Source: Planctomycetota bacterium (GTDB lineage Bacteria > Planctomycetota > UBA1135 > GCA-002686595). Taken from it: 64,000 nucleotides of DNA. The first letter of the stretch is position 1, and the number at the start of each line of letters is the position of its first letter. Shown piece by piece: positions 51,066-60,840 of this stretch. The stretch is taken from assembly GCA_016709875.1 (NCBI GenBank), contig JADJLZ010000006.1, forward strand, positions 387,511 to 451,510, given 5' to 3'. Made by a program: the position numbers and the translations under genes. Below the pieces are notes generated by a model. That model did not search any database. It had not been told where the DNA came from and saw nothing but the letters and a program-made list of their open reading frames with translations.

Positions 51066-52183
51066 GCGCCGCGCGCAAGCCCCGCGAGGCCGGTCCGCTC
51101 GAGCAGCTCGAGGGCCTCGAGCGCGAGCTCGCCGCCGGCAAGCCGCTCGCGCGCGCCTACCTCGTGCGCGGCGATGAGGGCTACTTCCGCGAGCGCGCCG
51201 TGCGTGCCGTGTGCGAGTCGGCCGCGCGCGCCGGCCTCGAGATCGCGCGCCACGACGCGGGCGACCCGGACTTCAAGGCCGGCGAGCTGTGCGACGACCT
51301 CTCCTCGGCCTCGATGTTCGCTCCCGCGCGCTGCGTCGTGCTGCGCCGCGCCGCGAAGATCGTGAAGGGCGAGGAGGGCGATTCTTCCTCCGGCGGGGCC
51401 GTGCAGGCCGCGCTCGCCTTCCTGCGGCGCGAGGGCGAGGCCGGCGTGCTCGTGCTCGACGCGCAGGCGCTGCGCGCCGACAGCGTGCTCGCGAAGGCGG
51501 TGCGCGAAGCCGGCGGGCCCGCGCTCACGCTGCGCAAGCTGTACGACACGCCGCCGCCCTGGGATCCCGACCCGCGCCGCACCGAACTCGTGCAGTGGAT
51601 CCTTGCCCGCGCGCGCGCGCGCAAACTCGACCTGCGGCCCGACGATGCGGCTTTCGTCGCCGCCGCGACCGGCAACGAGCTCGCGGCGCTCGAAGCGCAG
51701 CTCGAGCGCATCGAGAACCGCGGCGCTGCGGGCGTGCGCGAATCGGTGCCCTGGACCTCCGGCGGCTCGCCCTTCGAGGTCGCCGAGGAACTCGCCACGG
51801 GCGACCTGCCGCGCTCGCTCTCCAAACTCGAGGCGCTCTTCCGCGGCGGCTTCCAGGGCCGCGAGGGGCGCGAGACGAACGAGTCGGCGCTGGTCGCGAT
51901 CCTGCTCAGCGTGCTGCACGGAAAGGTCTCGGCCACGCTCGCGGCGCTCGAGGATCCTCCCGAGTTGCCCGCGAACCCGCGCAGCCGCGAGGAGCTCCAG
52001 CGGCGTCTGTCCGCGCGCAGCAGCGAGGAGTGGCTGCGTTTTGCGCACGAGTTCTGGGCGCTCGAGGCGCGCGCGCGCGTCGGCGGCGGCCTGGACGTGC
52101 ACGAATTCTGCCGCTTCGCCCTGCGCACGCGCGCACGCCGCGCCGAGCGCGCGCCGGCCGCCGCGCAACGGAGGTCGCGGTGA
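51062..52183 (+). CDS. holA: DNA polymerase III delta-subunit-like protein
   Basis: 373 residues. It resembles HolA: an early LVRGDEGYFRERAV segment, a region around residues 70-130 with the SASMFAPARCVVLRRA element, and a helical C-terminal part. The delta subunit opens the sliding clamp in the clamp loader. The identification is by overall layout and not a single motif, so it is less certain than its neighbours. GTG start overlapping the ubiA stop. mutL follows, with a probable frameshift at its beginning. Confidence 0.75.
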   Translation: MSAARKPREAGPLEQLEGLERELAAGKPLARAYLVRGDEGYFRERAVRAVCESAARAGLEIARHDAGDPDFKAGELCDDLSSASMFAPARCVVLRRAAKIVKGEEGDSSSGGAVQAALAFLRREGEAGVLVLDAQALRADSVLAKAVREAGGPALTLRKLYDTPPPWDPDPRRTELVQWILARARARKLDLRPDDAAFVAAATGNELAALEAQLERIENRGAAGVRESVPWTSGGSPFEVAEELATGDLPRSLSKLEALFRGGFQGREGRETNESALVAILLSVLHGKVSATLAALEDPPELPANPRSREELQRRLSARSSEEWLRFAHEFWALEARARVGGGLDVHEFCRFALRTRARRAERAPAAAQRRSR

Positions 52184-53939
52184 GCCTGGGCCCGGCGCAG
52201 CGGGGGCGCGCGCGCGCATCGCGCTCCTGCCCGAGAACGTGCGCAACCAGATCGCTGCGGGCGAGGTCGTCGAGCGGCCGGCCTCGGTGGTCAAGGAACT
52301 GGTCGAGAACGCGCTCGACGCAGGCGCCACGCGCATCGAGATCGACCTGGAGGAGGGCGGCGCGCGCCTCGTGCGCGTGCGCGACGACGGTTCGGGCATG
52401 AGCGTCGCCGACCTCGAGCTGTGCTTCGCGCCGCACGCCACCAGCAAGCTGCGCACGAGCGACGACCTCGAGCACATCGCCTCACTCGGCTTCCGCGGCG
52501 AGGCGCTGGCCTCGATCGGTTCGGTCTCGCGCGCGCGCATCACGACGCGCGAGCGCGGCGAGCCGGTCGGCTGGCGCATGGACGACGAGGGCGGCGCGCT
52601 CTCGGGGCCGCTCGAGGCGGGCGCCGCGGAGGGCACGAGCGTCGAGGTGCGCGAGTTGTTCTTCAACGTGCCGGCGCGCCGGCGCTTCTTGAAGCAGCCC
52701 GCGACCGAACTCGCGCGCTGCCTGGACGTCGTGCAGCGCCTCGCGCTCGCGCACGCGGGCGTCGCCTTCGTGCTCACGCACGAGGGCAAGCGCGTCTTCG
52801 ACGTCGAGGCGGGCATGGACCTGCGCGCGCGTGTGCGGCGTGCCTTCGGAGCCGAGCTCGCAGCCTCGCTCGTGCCGCTGGAGGCCGAGCAGGCGGGCCT
52901 GCGTCTCTCAGGCTTCGTCGCGCCGCCGCGTTTCGCGCGCGGGGACAGCTCGCGCCAGATGTTCTTCCTCAACGGCCGCTTCCTGCGCGACAAGCTGCTC
53001 GTGCGCGCGCTCAAGGAGGGCTACCGCGGCTTCCTCTTCGACTCGCGCTCGCCGGTCGCCTTCCTCGAACTCGCGCTCGATCCCGCGCGCGTGGACGTCA
53101 ACGTGCACCCGCAGAAGAGCGAGGTGCGCTTCCGCGAGGAGCGCGCGATCTTCGGCTGCGTGGCGCACGCCGTGCGCGAGGCGGTCAAGCGCTGCGACAT
53201 GGCGACGCCCGGCGCGCAACTTGTCGACCGCGCGCTCGCGCGCGAGGGCTTCGAGCCCAACCGCGGGCTGCCCTTCTCCTCGCCGGAGGTGCTCGCCGCA
53301 CCCGCGCGCGCGGAAGCCCGAGCGCCGCTGCAGGTCTTCGAACGCCCGGGCGGCCTGGCGGCGCTCGAACCCGGAGGTCTGCTGCAGGTGGCGCGCACCT
53401 ACATCGTGCGCGCGCTGCCCGAGGGCTTCGAGGTGATCGACCAGCACGCGCTGCACGAGCGCATCACGTACGAGGCGCTGCTGCGTGACCTGCGCGCGGG
53501 CCGCTGCGAGCGCCAGCGTCTGCTCGTGCCCGAGCTGGTCGAGCTCTCGCGCGCGGATCTGGTGCGCATCGTCGCCGCGCGCGAGGAGCTCGCGCGCGCC
53601 GGCTTCGAGCTCGAGCCCTTCGGCGAGACCACGCTGGCGCTGCAGGCCTATCCGGCGCGTCTGGAGCGCCTGCGCGCGGGCGAACTCGTGCGCGCGATCG
53701 CCGCGGCGCTCGAGGACGGCCGCACGCTTGGGCGCGAGCAGCTGCTCGAGTCCGTGCTGCAGCGCGCCGCCTGCCGCGCGAGCGTGATGGCCGGCGACGA
53801 ACTCGAGTTGTCCGAGATGCGCGAGCTGCTCGAGCGCGGCCGCGCGCTCGAGTCCGACCAGACCTGCGTGCACGGCCGTCCGACGCGCGTGCGCTTCACG
53901 CTCACCGACCTCGAGCGCGCGTTCCTGCGCACGACCTGA
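52180..53939 (+). CDS. mutL: DNA mismatch repair protein MutL, start region shifted
   Basis: MutL links MutS recognition to strand cutting. The GHKL ATPase motifs are intact: LLPENVRNQIAAGEVVERPA and NALDAGATRIEID, then DDGSGM, then GFRGEAL. The C-terminal domain has DQHALHERI and the CRASVMAGDELE region. The GTG at 52180, which overlaps the holA stop, is in a different frame from the core: one base appears to be missing in the GC run at about 52200-52217. No good start exists in the core frame nearby; the ATG at 52398 would remove the ATPase motifs. Either an assembly error or a very unusual start. Confidence 0.9.
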
Positions 53940-53954
53940 AGCGCGCGCGCGCTC

Positions 53955-54860
53955 CTACTTCGGCAGGAACGTCTCCGGCGCGAAGATCGGGCGCAGGTCC
54001 GAGGCCTTCTTGCGCCAGATCTCGAGCGGCGGCTGCTCGGGGAACTTCCCCGCGGCGAGGTCGAAGGGGAACACGGAGAGGTCGTGCGGCACCGCGAGGC
54101 CCTGCTTCTCGCGGTAGTCCTTGATGCGGATCAGCGTCTGGGGGCGCGCGCCGGGCGCGACCGATCCCACCAGGCACAGCACCGGCAGCGACTTGTCGCG
54201 CCGCAGACCCAGCTGCACGCGCAGCATGCCCACGGGCGCGCTGCCGGGCATGTGGAAGTCGGGCGTCTCCATCTCGAGCCAGGCGAGCGGCGCGGCTTCC
54301 GCGCCCAGCACGGGATCCGCGCTGCCGAGCCAGAGCTGCGCCATGCGCAGCGCGGCGGGATCGGTCAGCGCGAGGAAGTTGCGCGCGAGATCGCGGATCT
54401 CCGCGAGCTGCTTGCGGTCCTCGTCGCCCTCGCGTCCGACCGGCAGGCTCAGCTGCTCGCCGCGCTTGGGGTCGATCAGGAAGTCGCCCTTGGGGCCGTG
54501 CAGGAGCTCGTAGCCGTGCTCGGTCATCGCGCGCACCCATTCGGGCTGCTGGAAGCGGTAGCGCAGTGGCGTCAGCGTCTCGTTGCTCTGATGGCTCGCG
54601 TTGCGGATCTGCGCGTCGAGCAGCAGGTCGAAGGCCGTGAGCGGCACGCGTGTGGCCTGGGGCGCGAGCGTCGCGTCGCAGAACTGCTTCCACAGCGCGC
54701 GCGCCTCCGCCGAGGCGCCCGCGGGGATCGCGCCCGGCACGAGCGGCAGCGTCTGCGGCAGGGAGGCGGGTCCGGCCTCCGGTTGCGAGCCAGGCAGGGG
54801 CGGCGGCGCGGGCGGCGGGTTCTGGAACAGCAGGGCGCTGGCGAGGAGGAGGGTGATCAT
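53955..54860 (-). CDS. Exported protein of unknown function
   Basis: 301 residues, not recognised. A short hydrophobic N-terminus (about 1-13) is followed by a Pro-rich stretch, suggesting secretion. The mature part contains a WLGSADPVLGAE segment and a KDYREKQGL segment, with a few acidic and aromatic patches. No enzymatic motif. The ATG at 54860 is chosen because it gives a compact signal peptide; longer frames upstream lose it. Confidence 0.55.
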   Translation of the reverse strand: MITLLLASALLFQNPPPAPPPLPGSQPEAGPASLPQTLPLVPGAIPAGASAEARALWKQFCDATLAPQATRVPLTAFDLLLDAQIRNASHQSNETLTPLRYRFQQPEWVRAMTEHGYELLHGPKGDFLIDPKRGEQLSLPVGREGDEDRKQLAEIRDLARNFLALTDPAALRMAQLWLGSADPVLGAEAAPLAWLEMETPDFHMPGSAPVGMLRVQLGLRRDKSLPVLCLVGSVAPGARPQTLIRIKDYREKQGLAVPHDLSVFPFDLAAGKFPEQPPLEIWRKKASDLRPIFAPETFLPK

Positions 54861-54899
54861 GGGGCGGTTCTGAGCGTACGGGGCCGGGAGTCGCGCTGC

Positions 54900-54905
54900 T
54901 AGACT
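54900..54905 (+). promoter_or_regulatory. Candidate -10 element (GCTAGACT)
   Basis: TAGACT preceded by GC, 31 nt before the TTG at 54937. Confidence 0.4.
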
Positions 54906-54936
54906 GCGGAGCGGGGGCAGGTCCCCGAAACCCCGT

Positions 54937-55890
54937 TTGAGCGCTCCCGCCCCGCAAATCCTGCGTTTCCTGATCGGTCCGACCGCCGTCGGCAAGAGTG
55001 CCGCCGCGCTCGCGCTCGGGGAGGCCACCGGCTGCGAGCTGGTCTCGCTCGACTCGATGCAGGTCTACCGCGGGATGGACATCGGGACGGCCAAACCCAG
55101 CGCCGCCGAGCGCGCGCGCGTGCCGCACCACATGCTCGACCTCGTCGGGCCGCAGGAGCGCTTCGACGTGCAGCGCTTCCTGCGCGAGCTGGAGCCGATC
55201 AGCGCGGACCTCGAACGGCGCGGCGTGCGCGCGCTCTTCGTCGGCGGCACGGGCTTCTACTTGAAGGCGCTGACGCACGGCCTGTTCGAGGGACCCGAGG
55301 TCGACCGCGAGCTGCGCGCGCGCCTCGAGCAGCGCTACGCGAGCGAGGGCGCCGCGGTGCTGCACGCCGAACTCGCGCGCGCGGATCCCGCCTCCGCCGC
55401 GCGCATCCACGCCAACGACCGCAAGCGCCTGCTGCGCGCCGTCGAGGTCTTCGAGCAGACCGGCCGTGCGCTCTCGGACTGGCAGCGCGAGTGGGGCTGG
55501 CACGGCGCGGACGCCACGCCGCGCGCGGTGCGCATCGCGGGCCTGGGGTGCCCGATGCCCGAGCTCGAACGGCGCATCCGCGCGCGCACGCGCGCGATGC
55601 TCGCGGCAGGCTGGGTCGAGGAGGCGCGCGCGCTGCGCGAGTCGCCGGGCTTCGGCCCGACCGCGATCCAGGCGCTGGGCTACGCGGAGGTGCTCGCGCT
55701 CGCCGACGGGACGCTCGCGCGCGAGGCGTGCGAGGAACGCATCGCACGCGCCACGCGCCAGTTCGCGCGCCGGCAGCACACCTGGTGGCGCAAGCTCGAC
55801 GCGCGCTGGTTTCCGGTGCTCCCGGAAAGCAGCTCGGGCGAGCCCTCCGCCGATCGGCTGGAGGAGCTCGCCCGAGCGTTGGAGCTTTGA
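54937..55890 (+). CDS. miaA: tRNA dimethylallyltransferase
   Basis: 317 residues. MiaA prenylates adenosine-37 in tRNAs that read UNN codons. Present: Walker A GPTAVGKS (residues 14-21), the DSMQVYRGMDIGTAKP motif, and the C-terminal RRQHTWWRKLDARWF region with the conserved Arg. TTG start; no ATG or GTG nearby gives the full P-loop. It is flanked by unrelated exported proteins on the minus strand, so it is probably monocistronic. Confidence 0.96.
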   Translation: MSAPAPQILRFLIGPTAVGKSAAALALGEATGCELVSLDSMQVYRGMDIGTAKPSAAERARVPHHMLDLVGPQERFDVQRFLRELEPISADLERRGVRALFVGGTGFYLKALTHGLFEGPEVDRELRARLEQRYASEGAAVLHAELARADPASAARIHANDRKRLLRAVEVFEQTGRALSDWQREWGWHGADATPRAVRIAGLGCPMPELERRIRARTRAMLAAGWVEEARALRESPGFGPTAIQALGYAEVLALADGTLAREACEERIARATRQFARRQHTWWRKLDARWFPVLPESSSGEPSADRLEELARALEL

Positions 55891-55897
55891 GCGGGTG

Positions 55898-56494
55898 CTA
55901 CTTGCCGACGTCGACCGTCGCCGTGCCGTCCTGGCAGCACGGTGCGACCTCGATCATCGCGACCGACTGCCCCTGCTTCTTGCCGCCGTCGAAGCCGACC
56001 GCGTCGTAGAGGAAGCTCGTGGTCATCACCGCCAGCGGGCTGAAGAGCTGGTGGAAGCCGGCCGCGAACTCCTGTCCGCCGCCCGGTTCGAAGGTGCCGA
56101 TGATCGAGTCGATCGGCAGAGGCGTGAAGACGCTCCCGACTCCGAGCGAGATCGCGCCCATCGCGAGGCCCTCGTAGTGGATGTAGTTCTCCGGGTGCGG
56201 GACCAGGCTGTTGTTGGGACGCGCCGCGTAGGCTTCCTTGTCCTCGGCCTGGAACGGGTTCTCCGGGTTGTGGTTGAAGAAGTGGCGCTTGATCGTCGTG
56301 TTGATCGACTGCTTCTTCTTCCAGGCGAAGTCGCGGTAGTTGCCGTCGAACTCCGGGTTGTAGCCCAGGAAGTGGTACGCCATGCTGGGTCCCACGTAGC
56401 GCTCGGACCAATGCTTGTTCACGTAGGGACCCTGGGACTGGCAAGCGCTCGCGAACGCGAGGGAGGCCATGCCGAGGAGGGGGAGGAGCTTCAT
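55898..56494 (-). CDS. Predicted lipoprotein of unknown function
   Basis: 198 residues. The lipobox ends ASAC with the modified Cys near residue 18. The mature part is Tyr/Asn/His-rich, with HYEGLAMGAISLGVGSVFTP in mid-protein, and has a conserved-looking CCQDG motif near the end. It could be an outer-membrane or surface lipoprotein. Function unknown. The C-terminal Cys pair may be a metal or disulfide site. Confidence 0.6.
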   Translation of the reverse strand: MKLLPLLGMASLAFASACQSQGPYVNKHWSERYVGPSMAYHFLGYNPEFDGNYRDFAWKKKQSINTTIKRHFFNHNPENPFQAEDKEAYAARPNNSLVPHPENYIHYEGLAMGAISLGVGSVFTPLPIDSIIGTFEPGGGQEFAAGFHQLFSPLAVMTTSFLYDAVGFDGGKKQGQSVAMIEVAPCCQDGTATVDVGK

Positions 56495-56670
56495 GGGGGG
56501 GGAGTTCCTGTGCCTGTGAGCGGGCGGGCAGTCGTGCGCCGTTCCCGTGAGGGGCGAAAGTTTCGCGCGCAGCCGCGGGAATGTCCAGAGCCTGGAGCCG
56601 TGAGGACGCGTTTCCAGCGTCTGCAGGCCTTCTACCCGGCTCAGCGGCGGGGTAACCGGGGGGGCGGCTG

Positions 56671-57318
56671 ATGGAAGCGGTACCCCGGATCCGGCGCATC
56701 GGCCTCTTCGGGGGCTCTTTCGACCCGCCCCACCTGGGCCATCTGCACGTCGCGCGGGCGGCCCTGGGGCGCTTCGCGCTCGACCGGCTGGTCTTCGTGC
56801 CGGCCGCCGAGTCCCCGTTCAAGCCCGGGCGACGCCTCGCGAGCGGTGCGGAGCGGGTCGCGCTGCTGCGGCTCTTGCTCGCGGACGAGCCGCGCTGCGA
56901 GATCTCCGAGCTCGAACTCGCGCGCGGCGGCCGCTCGTACACGATCGACACCGTGCGCGCCCTGCCCGCCGCACTCGGCGAGCCCGCGGACTGCGCGATC
57001 TACCTGCTGCTCGGCAGCGACAACCTGGCCGGCCTGCCGGGCTGGCGCGAGGCGCGCGCGCTGCTCGAGCGCGTCGAGCCCGTGGTCGTGCGGCGCGAGG
57101 GGACGCTTGCGAGCGAGATCTCCGCGCTCGCCGGTCGCCTGCCCGAGGAGCTGCTGCGCAAGCTCGAGCGCGGCGCACTCGACCTGCCGCCGGTGCGCGC
57201 GTCTTCGACCGAGCTGCGCGAGATGCTGCCCGGCGCGGACCTCGACGCGCGGCTCCTGCCGCCCACACTGCTCGAGTACATCCGCGCGCACGGTTTGTAC
57301 GGAGTGCCGCACGCGTGA
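56671..57318 (+). CDS. nadD: Nicotinate-nucleotide adenylyltransferase
   Basis: 215 residues. NadD joins nicotinate mononucleotide and ATP to make deamido-NAD. The GGSFDPPHLGHL motif (about residues 14-25) and SSTELRE near residue 175 are the diagnostic nucleotidyltransferase motifs. The GTG of the next gene overlaps its stop (GTGA). It starts a co-directional set that continues through yidC and mnmE to nrdR. Confidence 0.96.
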   Translation: MEAVPRIRRIGLFGGSFDPPHLGHLHVARAALGRFALDRLVFVPAAESPFKPGRRLASGAERVALLRLLLADEPRCEISELELARGGRSYTIDTVRALPAALGEPADCAIYLLLGSDNLAGLPGWREARALLERVEPVVVRREGTLASEISALAGRLPEELLRKLERGALDLPPVRASSTELREMLPGADLDARLLPPTLLEYIRAHGLYGVPHA

Positions 57319-58181
57319 TCTTCTACCTCGCTCTGGTCTGCGCGGGCTGGATCGGGACGGGGATCCTCGCGGCGCTCGCGGCGCGAGTGGGCCTCGTGGA
57401 TCGGAGCGAGAGCGCGCCCGAGCGCAAGCTGCAGGCCACTCCGGTCCCGCGCGTGGGCGGGATCGTGCTCGCGCTGGGCTGGATGGTGCTCTCGTGGGCC
57501 TGGATCTGGCCGCTCGACGCGACCTGGGCACTCGTGCTCGCGTTCGCGGTCGGCCTCGCGGACGATCTTTCCCCGCGCGGGCTGCCGCGCGTCGTCAAGT
57601 TCGCGCTCGAGGCTTGCGTCTGCGCGCTCTTCGCCTGGCAGTACCCCGGATCGAGCGCGCTCGGCTTCGCGCTGGCCGCGCTCGCGCTGTCGGCGGCGAA
57701 TACCTTCGACAACGCGGACGGAGCGCTCGGCGCGCTCGGCTGCGCGGGCCTTGCGCTGTCCGTACCCTACGCTGCGGCGATCCTGGGCGGTTTCCTGCCC
57801 TGGAACCTGTGGATCCGCGCCAAGAGCGGTGCACCGGCGGCCTACCTCGGGGATGCGGGCAGCCACGTGCTCGGAATCCTGCTCGTGTCGGATCCGCGCA
57901 GCGCGCCCTTTCTCGTGCTGCCGGCGCTCGATCTTGTGCGCCTTGCGTTCGTGCGCTGGCGTGCGGGCAGCCGGCCCTGGATCGGCGACCGGCGCCACCT
58001 CGCGCACCGTCTGCAGGCGCGCGGACTGGGGCCGACCGCGGTCGCGCTGGCGCTGCTCGCGGTCGCCTCACCGGCGTTTTTCCTCGAGCCCGCCTGGGCA
58101 GCAGGAGCGACCGCAATTCTCTTCGCCGCTGCGCTGCTCCTCGCCCCCGACCCTTGCCCCCGCCCGGCGAGGGCCGGATAA
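57315..58181 (+). CDS. MraY/WecA-like polyprenyl-phosphate sugar-1-phosphate transferase
   Basis: 288 residues with a polytopic hydrophobic pattern. Catalytic signatures: GLADDLSPRG (the DDxx motif), NTFDNADG (the Asn/Asp motif), YLGDAGS and DRRHLAHRL (the HIHH-like region). This is the glycan-initiating family that loads a sugar phosphate onto undecaprenyl phosphate. Whether it is MraY or a WecA-type enzyme cannot be decided; a WecA-like role in surface glycan synthesis is suggested by the absence of cell-wall genes. GTG start overlapping the nadD stop. Confidence 0.87.
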   Translation: MIFYLALVCAGWIGTGILAALAARVGLVDRSESAPERKLQATPVPRVGGIVLALGWMVLSWAWIWPLDATWALVLAFAVGLADDLSPRGLPRVVKFALEACVCALFAWQYPGSSALGFALAALALSAANTFDNADGALGALGCAGLALSVPYAAAILGGFLPWNLWIRAKSGAPAAYLGDAGSHVLGILLVSDPRSAPFLVLPALDLVRLAFVRWRAGSRPWIGDRRHLAHRLQARGLGPTAVALALLAVASPAFFLEPAWAAGATAILFAAALLLAPDPCPRPARAG

Positions 58182-58211
58182 TCCTCCGCCCGGCGATCCG
58201 GGTCGGACGCC

Positions 58212-59033
58212 TTGAACTACCCCCTGACCGCCCTGATCTCCGACCTGCACGCCAACTTGCCGGCGTTGGAGACCGCCCTGGCCGACGCCCGCGTGCGCGG
58301 CGCCGAGCGCTTCGTGTGCCTGGGCGATGTGATCGGCTACGGGGCGCGGCCCCGGGAGTGCCTGGAGTGGGTCATGCGCCTGTGCGTCGAGGACCCGGTC
58401 GACCCCGGCGCCGCGCAGGCGCGCACGCTCTATCCCGGCCTGTGCCTGATGGGCAACCACGAGGCTGCCCTGCTCGGCTCGGGCGTCGACTTCAACGACA
58501 AGGCGCGCGCGGCGATCGACTGGACGCGCGAGGAGCTCAACCGCAGCGACGCGCGCGAGCAGAACGCAGCCTTCTGGGACTACCTCGGAGCACTCGTGCC
58601 GGCGATGTGCGACGGCGTCGCGATGTTCGCGCACGGCAGCCCGCGCGATCCGGTGCGCGAGTACATGCTGCCGCGCGACTCGCGCAATCCCGAGAAGCTG
58701 AAGGCCTGCTTCGCGGCGATGGAGCGGCGCGTCTGCTTCGTCGGCCACAGCCACGTGCCCGCCGTGTACCTCGAATCGGGCGAGCTCTTCCGGCCCAAGG
58801 GCCCGGACACCGAGTTCGACCTGGGCGACGAGGACGCGCCGCGGGCGATCGTCAACGTCGGCTCGGTGGGCCAGCCGCGCGACGGCGACCCACGCCTTTC
58901 CTACGGACTTTTCGACGGGCGTCGAATCCGATTCGTGCGCCTGGAGTACGACCACGCCGCCGCCGCCGCGGCCATCCGCGCCGTTCCGGCGCTGCCCGAG
59001 TTCCTGGCCGAGCGCCTGGCCGTCGGGCGCTGA
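58212..59033 (+). CDS. Metallophosphoesterase (calcineurin-like)
   Basis: 273 residues. All metal-binding signatures are present: SDLHANL, GDVIGYG, GNHEAA and GHSH. The YfcE/MPP-type fold would hydrolyse a phosphoester; the substrate is unknown. TTG start. It lies 30 nt after the MraY/WecA-like gene and 30 nt before yidC, so it is in the same transcription unit by position. Confidence 0.92.
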   Translation: MNYPLTALISDLHANLPALETALADARVRGAERFVCLGDVIGYGARPRECLEWVMRLCVEDPVDPGAAQARTLYPGLCLMGNHEAALLGSGVDFNDKARAAIDWTREELNRSDAREQNAAFWDYLGALVPAMCDGVAMFAHGSPRDPVREYMLPRDSRNPEKLKACFAAMERRVCFVGHSHVPAVYLESGELFRPKGPDTEFDLGDEDAPRAIVNVGSVGQPRDGDPRLSYGLFDGRRIRFVRLEYDHAAAAAAIRAVPALPEFLAERLAVGR

Positions 59034-59063
59034 CCCTCTCGCGAGCGATTTCGAAGGAGCATT

Positions 59064-60830
59064 TTGGACAAGCGCCTGTTGATCGTCCTGCCGCTGTGCC
59101 TGGTGATCGTCATCGGCTGGAACCTGTTGTTCCCGCCCAAGCACGTCCGCCCGAACGCGAATCCCTCCGTGCCCGCCGCTGCGAGCAGCACGGCGCAGAT
59201 CCCTCCCGGGGCGACGGCTCCCGCCGTGAAGCCCGCCGAAGCGCTGCCGAGCGCGACGCTCGGGCCCGTGCTGCGCGAGGAGAGCGAGCGCGAGATCCGC
59301 GTGCAGATCGGCAAGCCCGGCGAGGCCGGCAGCTACGAGGCCGTCTTCACCAACCGCGGCGGCGCGCTGAAGGAGCTGCTGCTCGGCGACTACTTCGACA
59401 CCGCTGGCCTGAAGGAGGCTGAGCGCGCCGATACCAAGCACTGGACGAAGCTCGTGACGCAGGTGGACACCGGCCACGGTGTGTCGCGCTCGTTCCTGCT
59501 CGGCACGAGCCTTTCGAGCAGCGCGCTCGCCACGCAGCCGCTCGAGGACGAACTGTGGACCGTGAAGGTCGAGGGCAGCGAGGGCCACACGACCGCGGTC
59601 GAATTCCAACTCGCCCCCGGCACGGGCGTCGTGTTCACCAAGCGCTTCACCTTCCCGAGCGAGCTGACCTCCAAGCGCGAGATCGGTTTCCAGCTCGGGC
59701 TGGAGAACCAGGGCCGTGCAGGCGACGAAACGCGCATGAGCTTCGTGCTCACGCCGGTCGCGTGCATGCCGGCGGAATCCGCCGACCAGTACTACATCGA
59801 GCCGCAGGCGCTGGTGTGTGTGAGCCCGCCCGACGGACCCGCGGAGGTGCTCGTCAAGCCGCGCGACGACACCGGGCACACGCCCAGCGACGCCTTCGAG
59901 CTGCTCGGTCGTCCGCCGCTCTTCGCCGGTGTCCAGAACAAGTACTTCGCGACGCTCTTCCGCGGCGTAGGCGAGGACGAGCGCAAGAGCATCACGGGCG
60001 CGAGCTGGCGAGCGCTGCAGGACCAGGAGTTCGTGCGCGCACACCCCGCCGAAGCGGCCAAGAGCTGGAGGCAGGTCGTCACCGACCTGCAGCTCGAGCT
60101 CACGCTGCCCAAGCAGGGCGAGAAGCGCAGCTGGTCGTACGTTCTCTACGCCGGTCCGAAGTCGAGCCAGGCGCTGACCGAGTCCTTCCCCGAGCAGGCG
60201 CTGCTCACGAAGAAGGACCTGGGCTTCTTTCACAGCATCGCCGCCGTGCTGCTCGCGGTGCTCAGTTTTCTCGAGGGACTGACCGGCAACTGGGGCGTCG
60301 CGATCATCCTGCTCACGATCCTCGTGCGCGGCGTGCTCTTCCCGATCAATCGCCGCTCGCAGACGGCGATGGCGCGCTACCAGAGCAAGATGAAGCGCAT
60401 CCAGCCCAAGGTCGACGAGCTGAAGAAGCGCTACGCCAACGACAAGGCCAAGCTCAACCAGGAACAAGCCAAGTTGCTGCAGTCCGAGGGCGCCTTCCCG
60501 CCGCTGGGTGGCTCGATGTGGATCTGGCAGCAGCGCGGCATGCCGATGCCCGCCGACGAGCAAGCGGCCAAGATGCAGAAGATGATGATGTGGATGCCCA
60601 TCGTCATGGGCGTCTTCCTCTACAACTACGCCGCCGGCCTGTCGCTCTACATGATCACGCAGTCGGGCCTGGGCGTGTTCGAGCAGAAGTTCATCAAGAA
60701 GCACTGGCCGCCGGACACGACCGAGAAGCCCAAGAAGGAGGGCGTGCTCGGCCGCATGATGGCCAAGGCCCAGGATGCGCAGAAAGAAGCTGAACGCCTG
60801 AAGCGCCAGCGCGACCCGAAGAAGCGCTAG
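59064..60830 (+). CDS. yidC: Membrane protein insertase YidC
   Basis: 588 residues. It inserts proteins into the inner membrane and helps the Sec translocon. An N-terminal TM (about residues 5-22), a large periplasmic domain (about 30-380), then the conserved core with LLTILVRGVLFPI (catalytic-groove Arg) and a second TM cluster ending LSLYMITQSGLGVFEQKF. The C-terminal tail is Lys-rich. TTG start with AAGGAG (59054-59059) 4 nt before. mnmE follows after 10 nt, a common yidC-mnmE neighbourhood. Confidence 0.97.
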   Translation: MDKRLLIVLPLCLVIVIGWNLLFPPKHVRPNANPSVPAAASSTAQIPPGATAPAVKPAEALPSATLGPVLREESEREIRVQIGKPGEAGSYEAVFTNRGGALKELLLGDYFDTAGLKEAERADTKHWTKLVTQVDTGHGVSRSFLLGTSLSSSALATQPLEDELWTVKVEGSEGHTTAVEFQLAPGTGVVFTKRFTFPSELTSKREIGFQLGLENQGRAGDETRMSFVLTPVACMPAESADQYYIEPQALVCVSPPDGPAEVLVKPRDDTGHTPSDAFELLGRPPLFAGVQNKYFATLFRGVGEDERKSITGASWRALQDQEFVRAHPAEAAKSWRQVVTDLQLELTLPKQGEKRSWSYVLYAGPKSSQALTESFPEQALLTKKDLGFFHSIAAVLLAVLSFLEGLTGNWGVAIILLTILVRGVLFPINRRSQTAMARYQSKMKRIQPKVDELKKRYANDKAKLNQEQAKLLQSEGAFPPLGGSMWIWQQRGMPMPADEQAAKMQKMMMWMPIVMGVFLYNYAAGLSLYMITQSGLGVFEQKFIKKHWPPDTTEKPKKEGVLGRMMAKAQDAQKEAERLKRQRDPKKR

Positions 60831-60840
60831 GAGGCCGCGT

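Noticed and set aside
52398..53939. Start of mutL at the ATG at 52398
   Set aside because: It would remove the ATPase motifs that are intact just upstream (52218-52397). A frame error near 52200-52217 is more likely.
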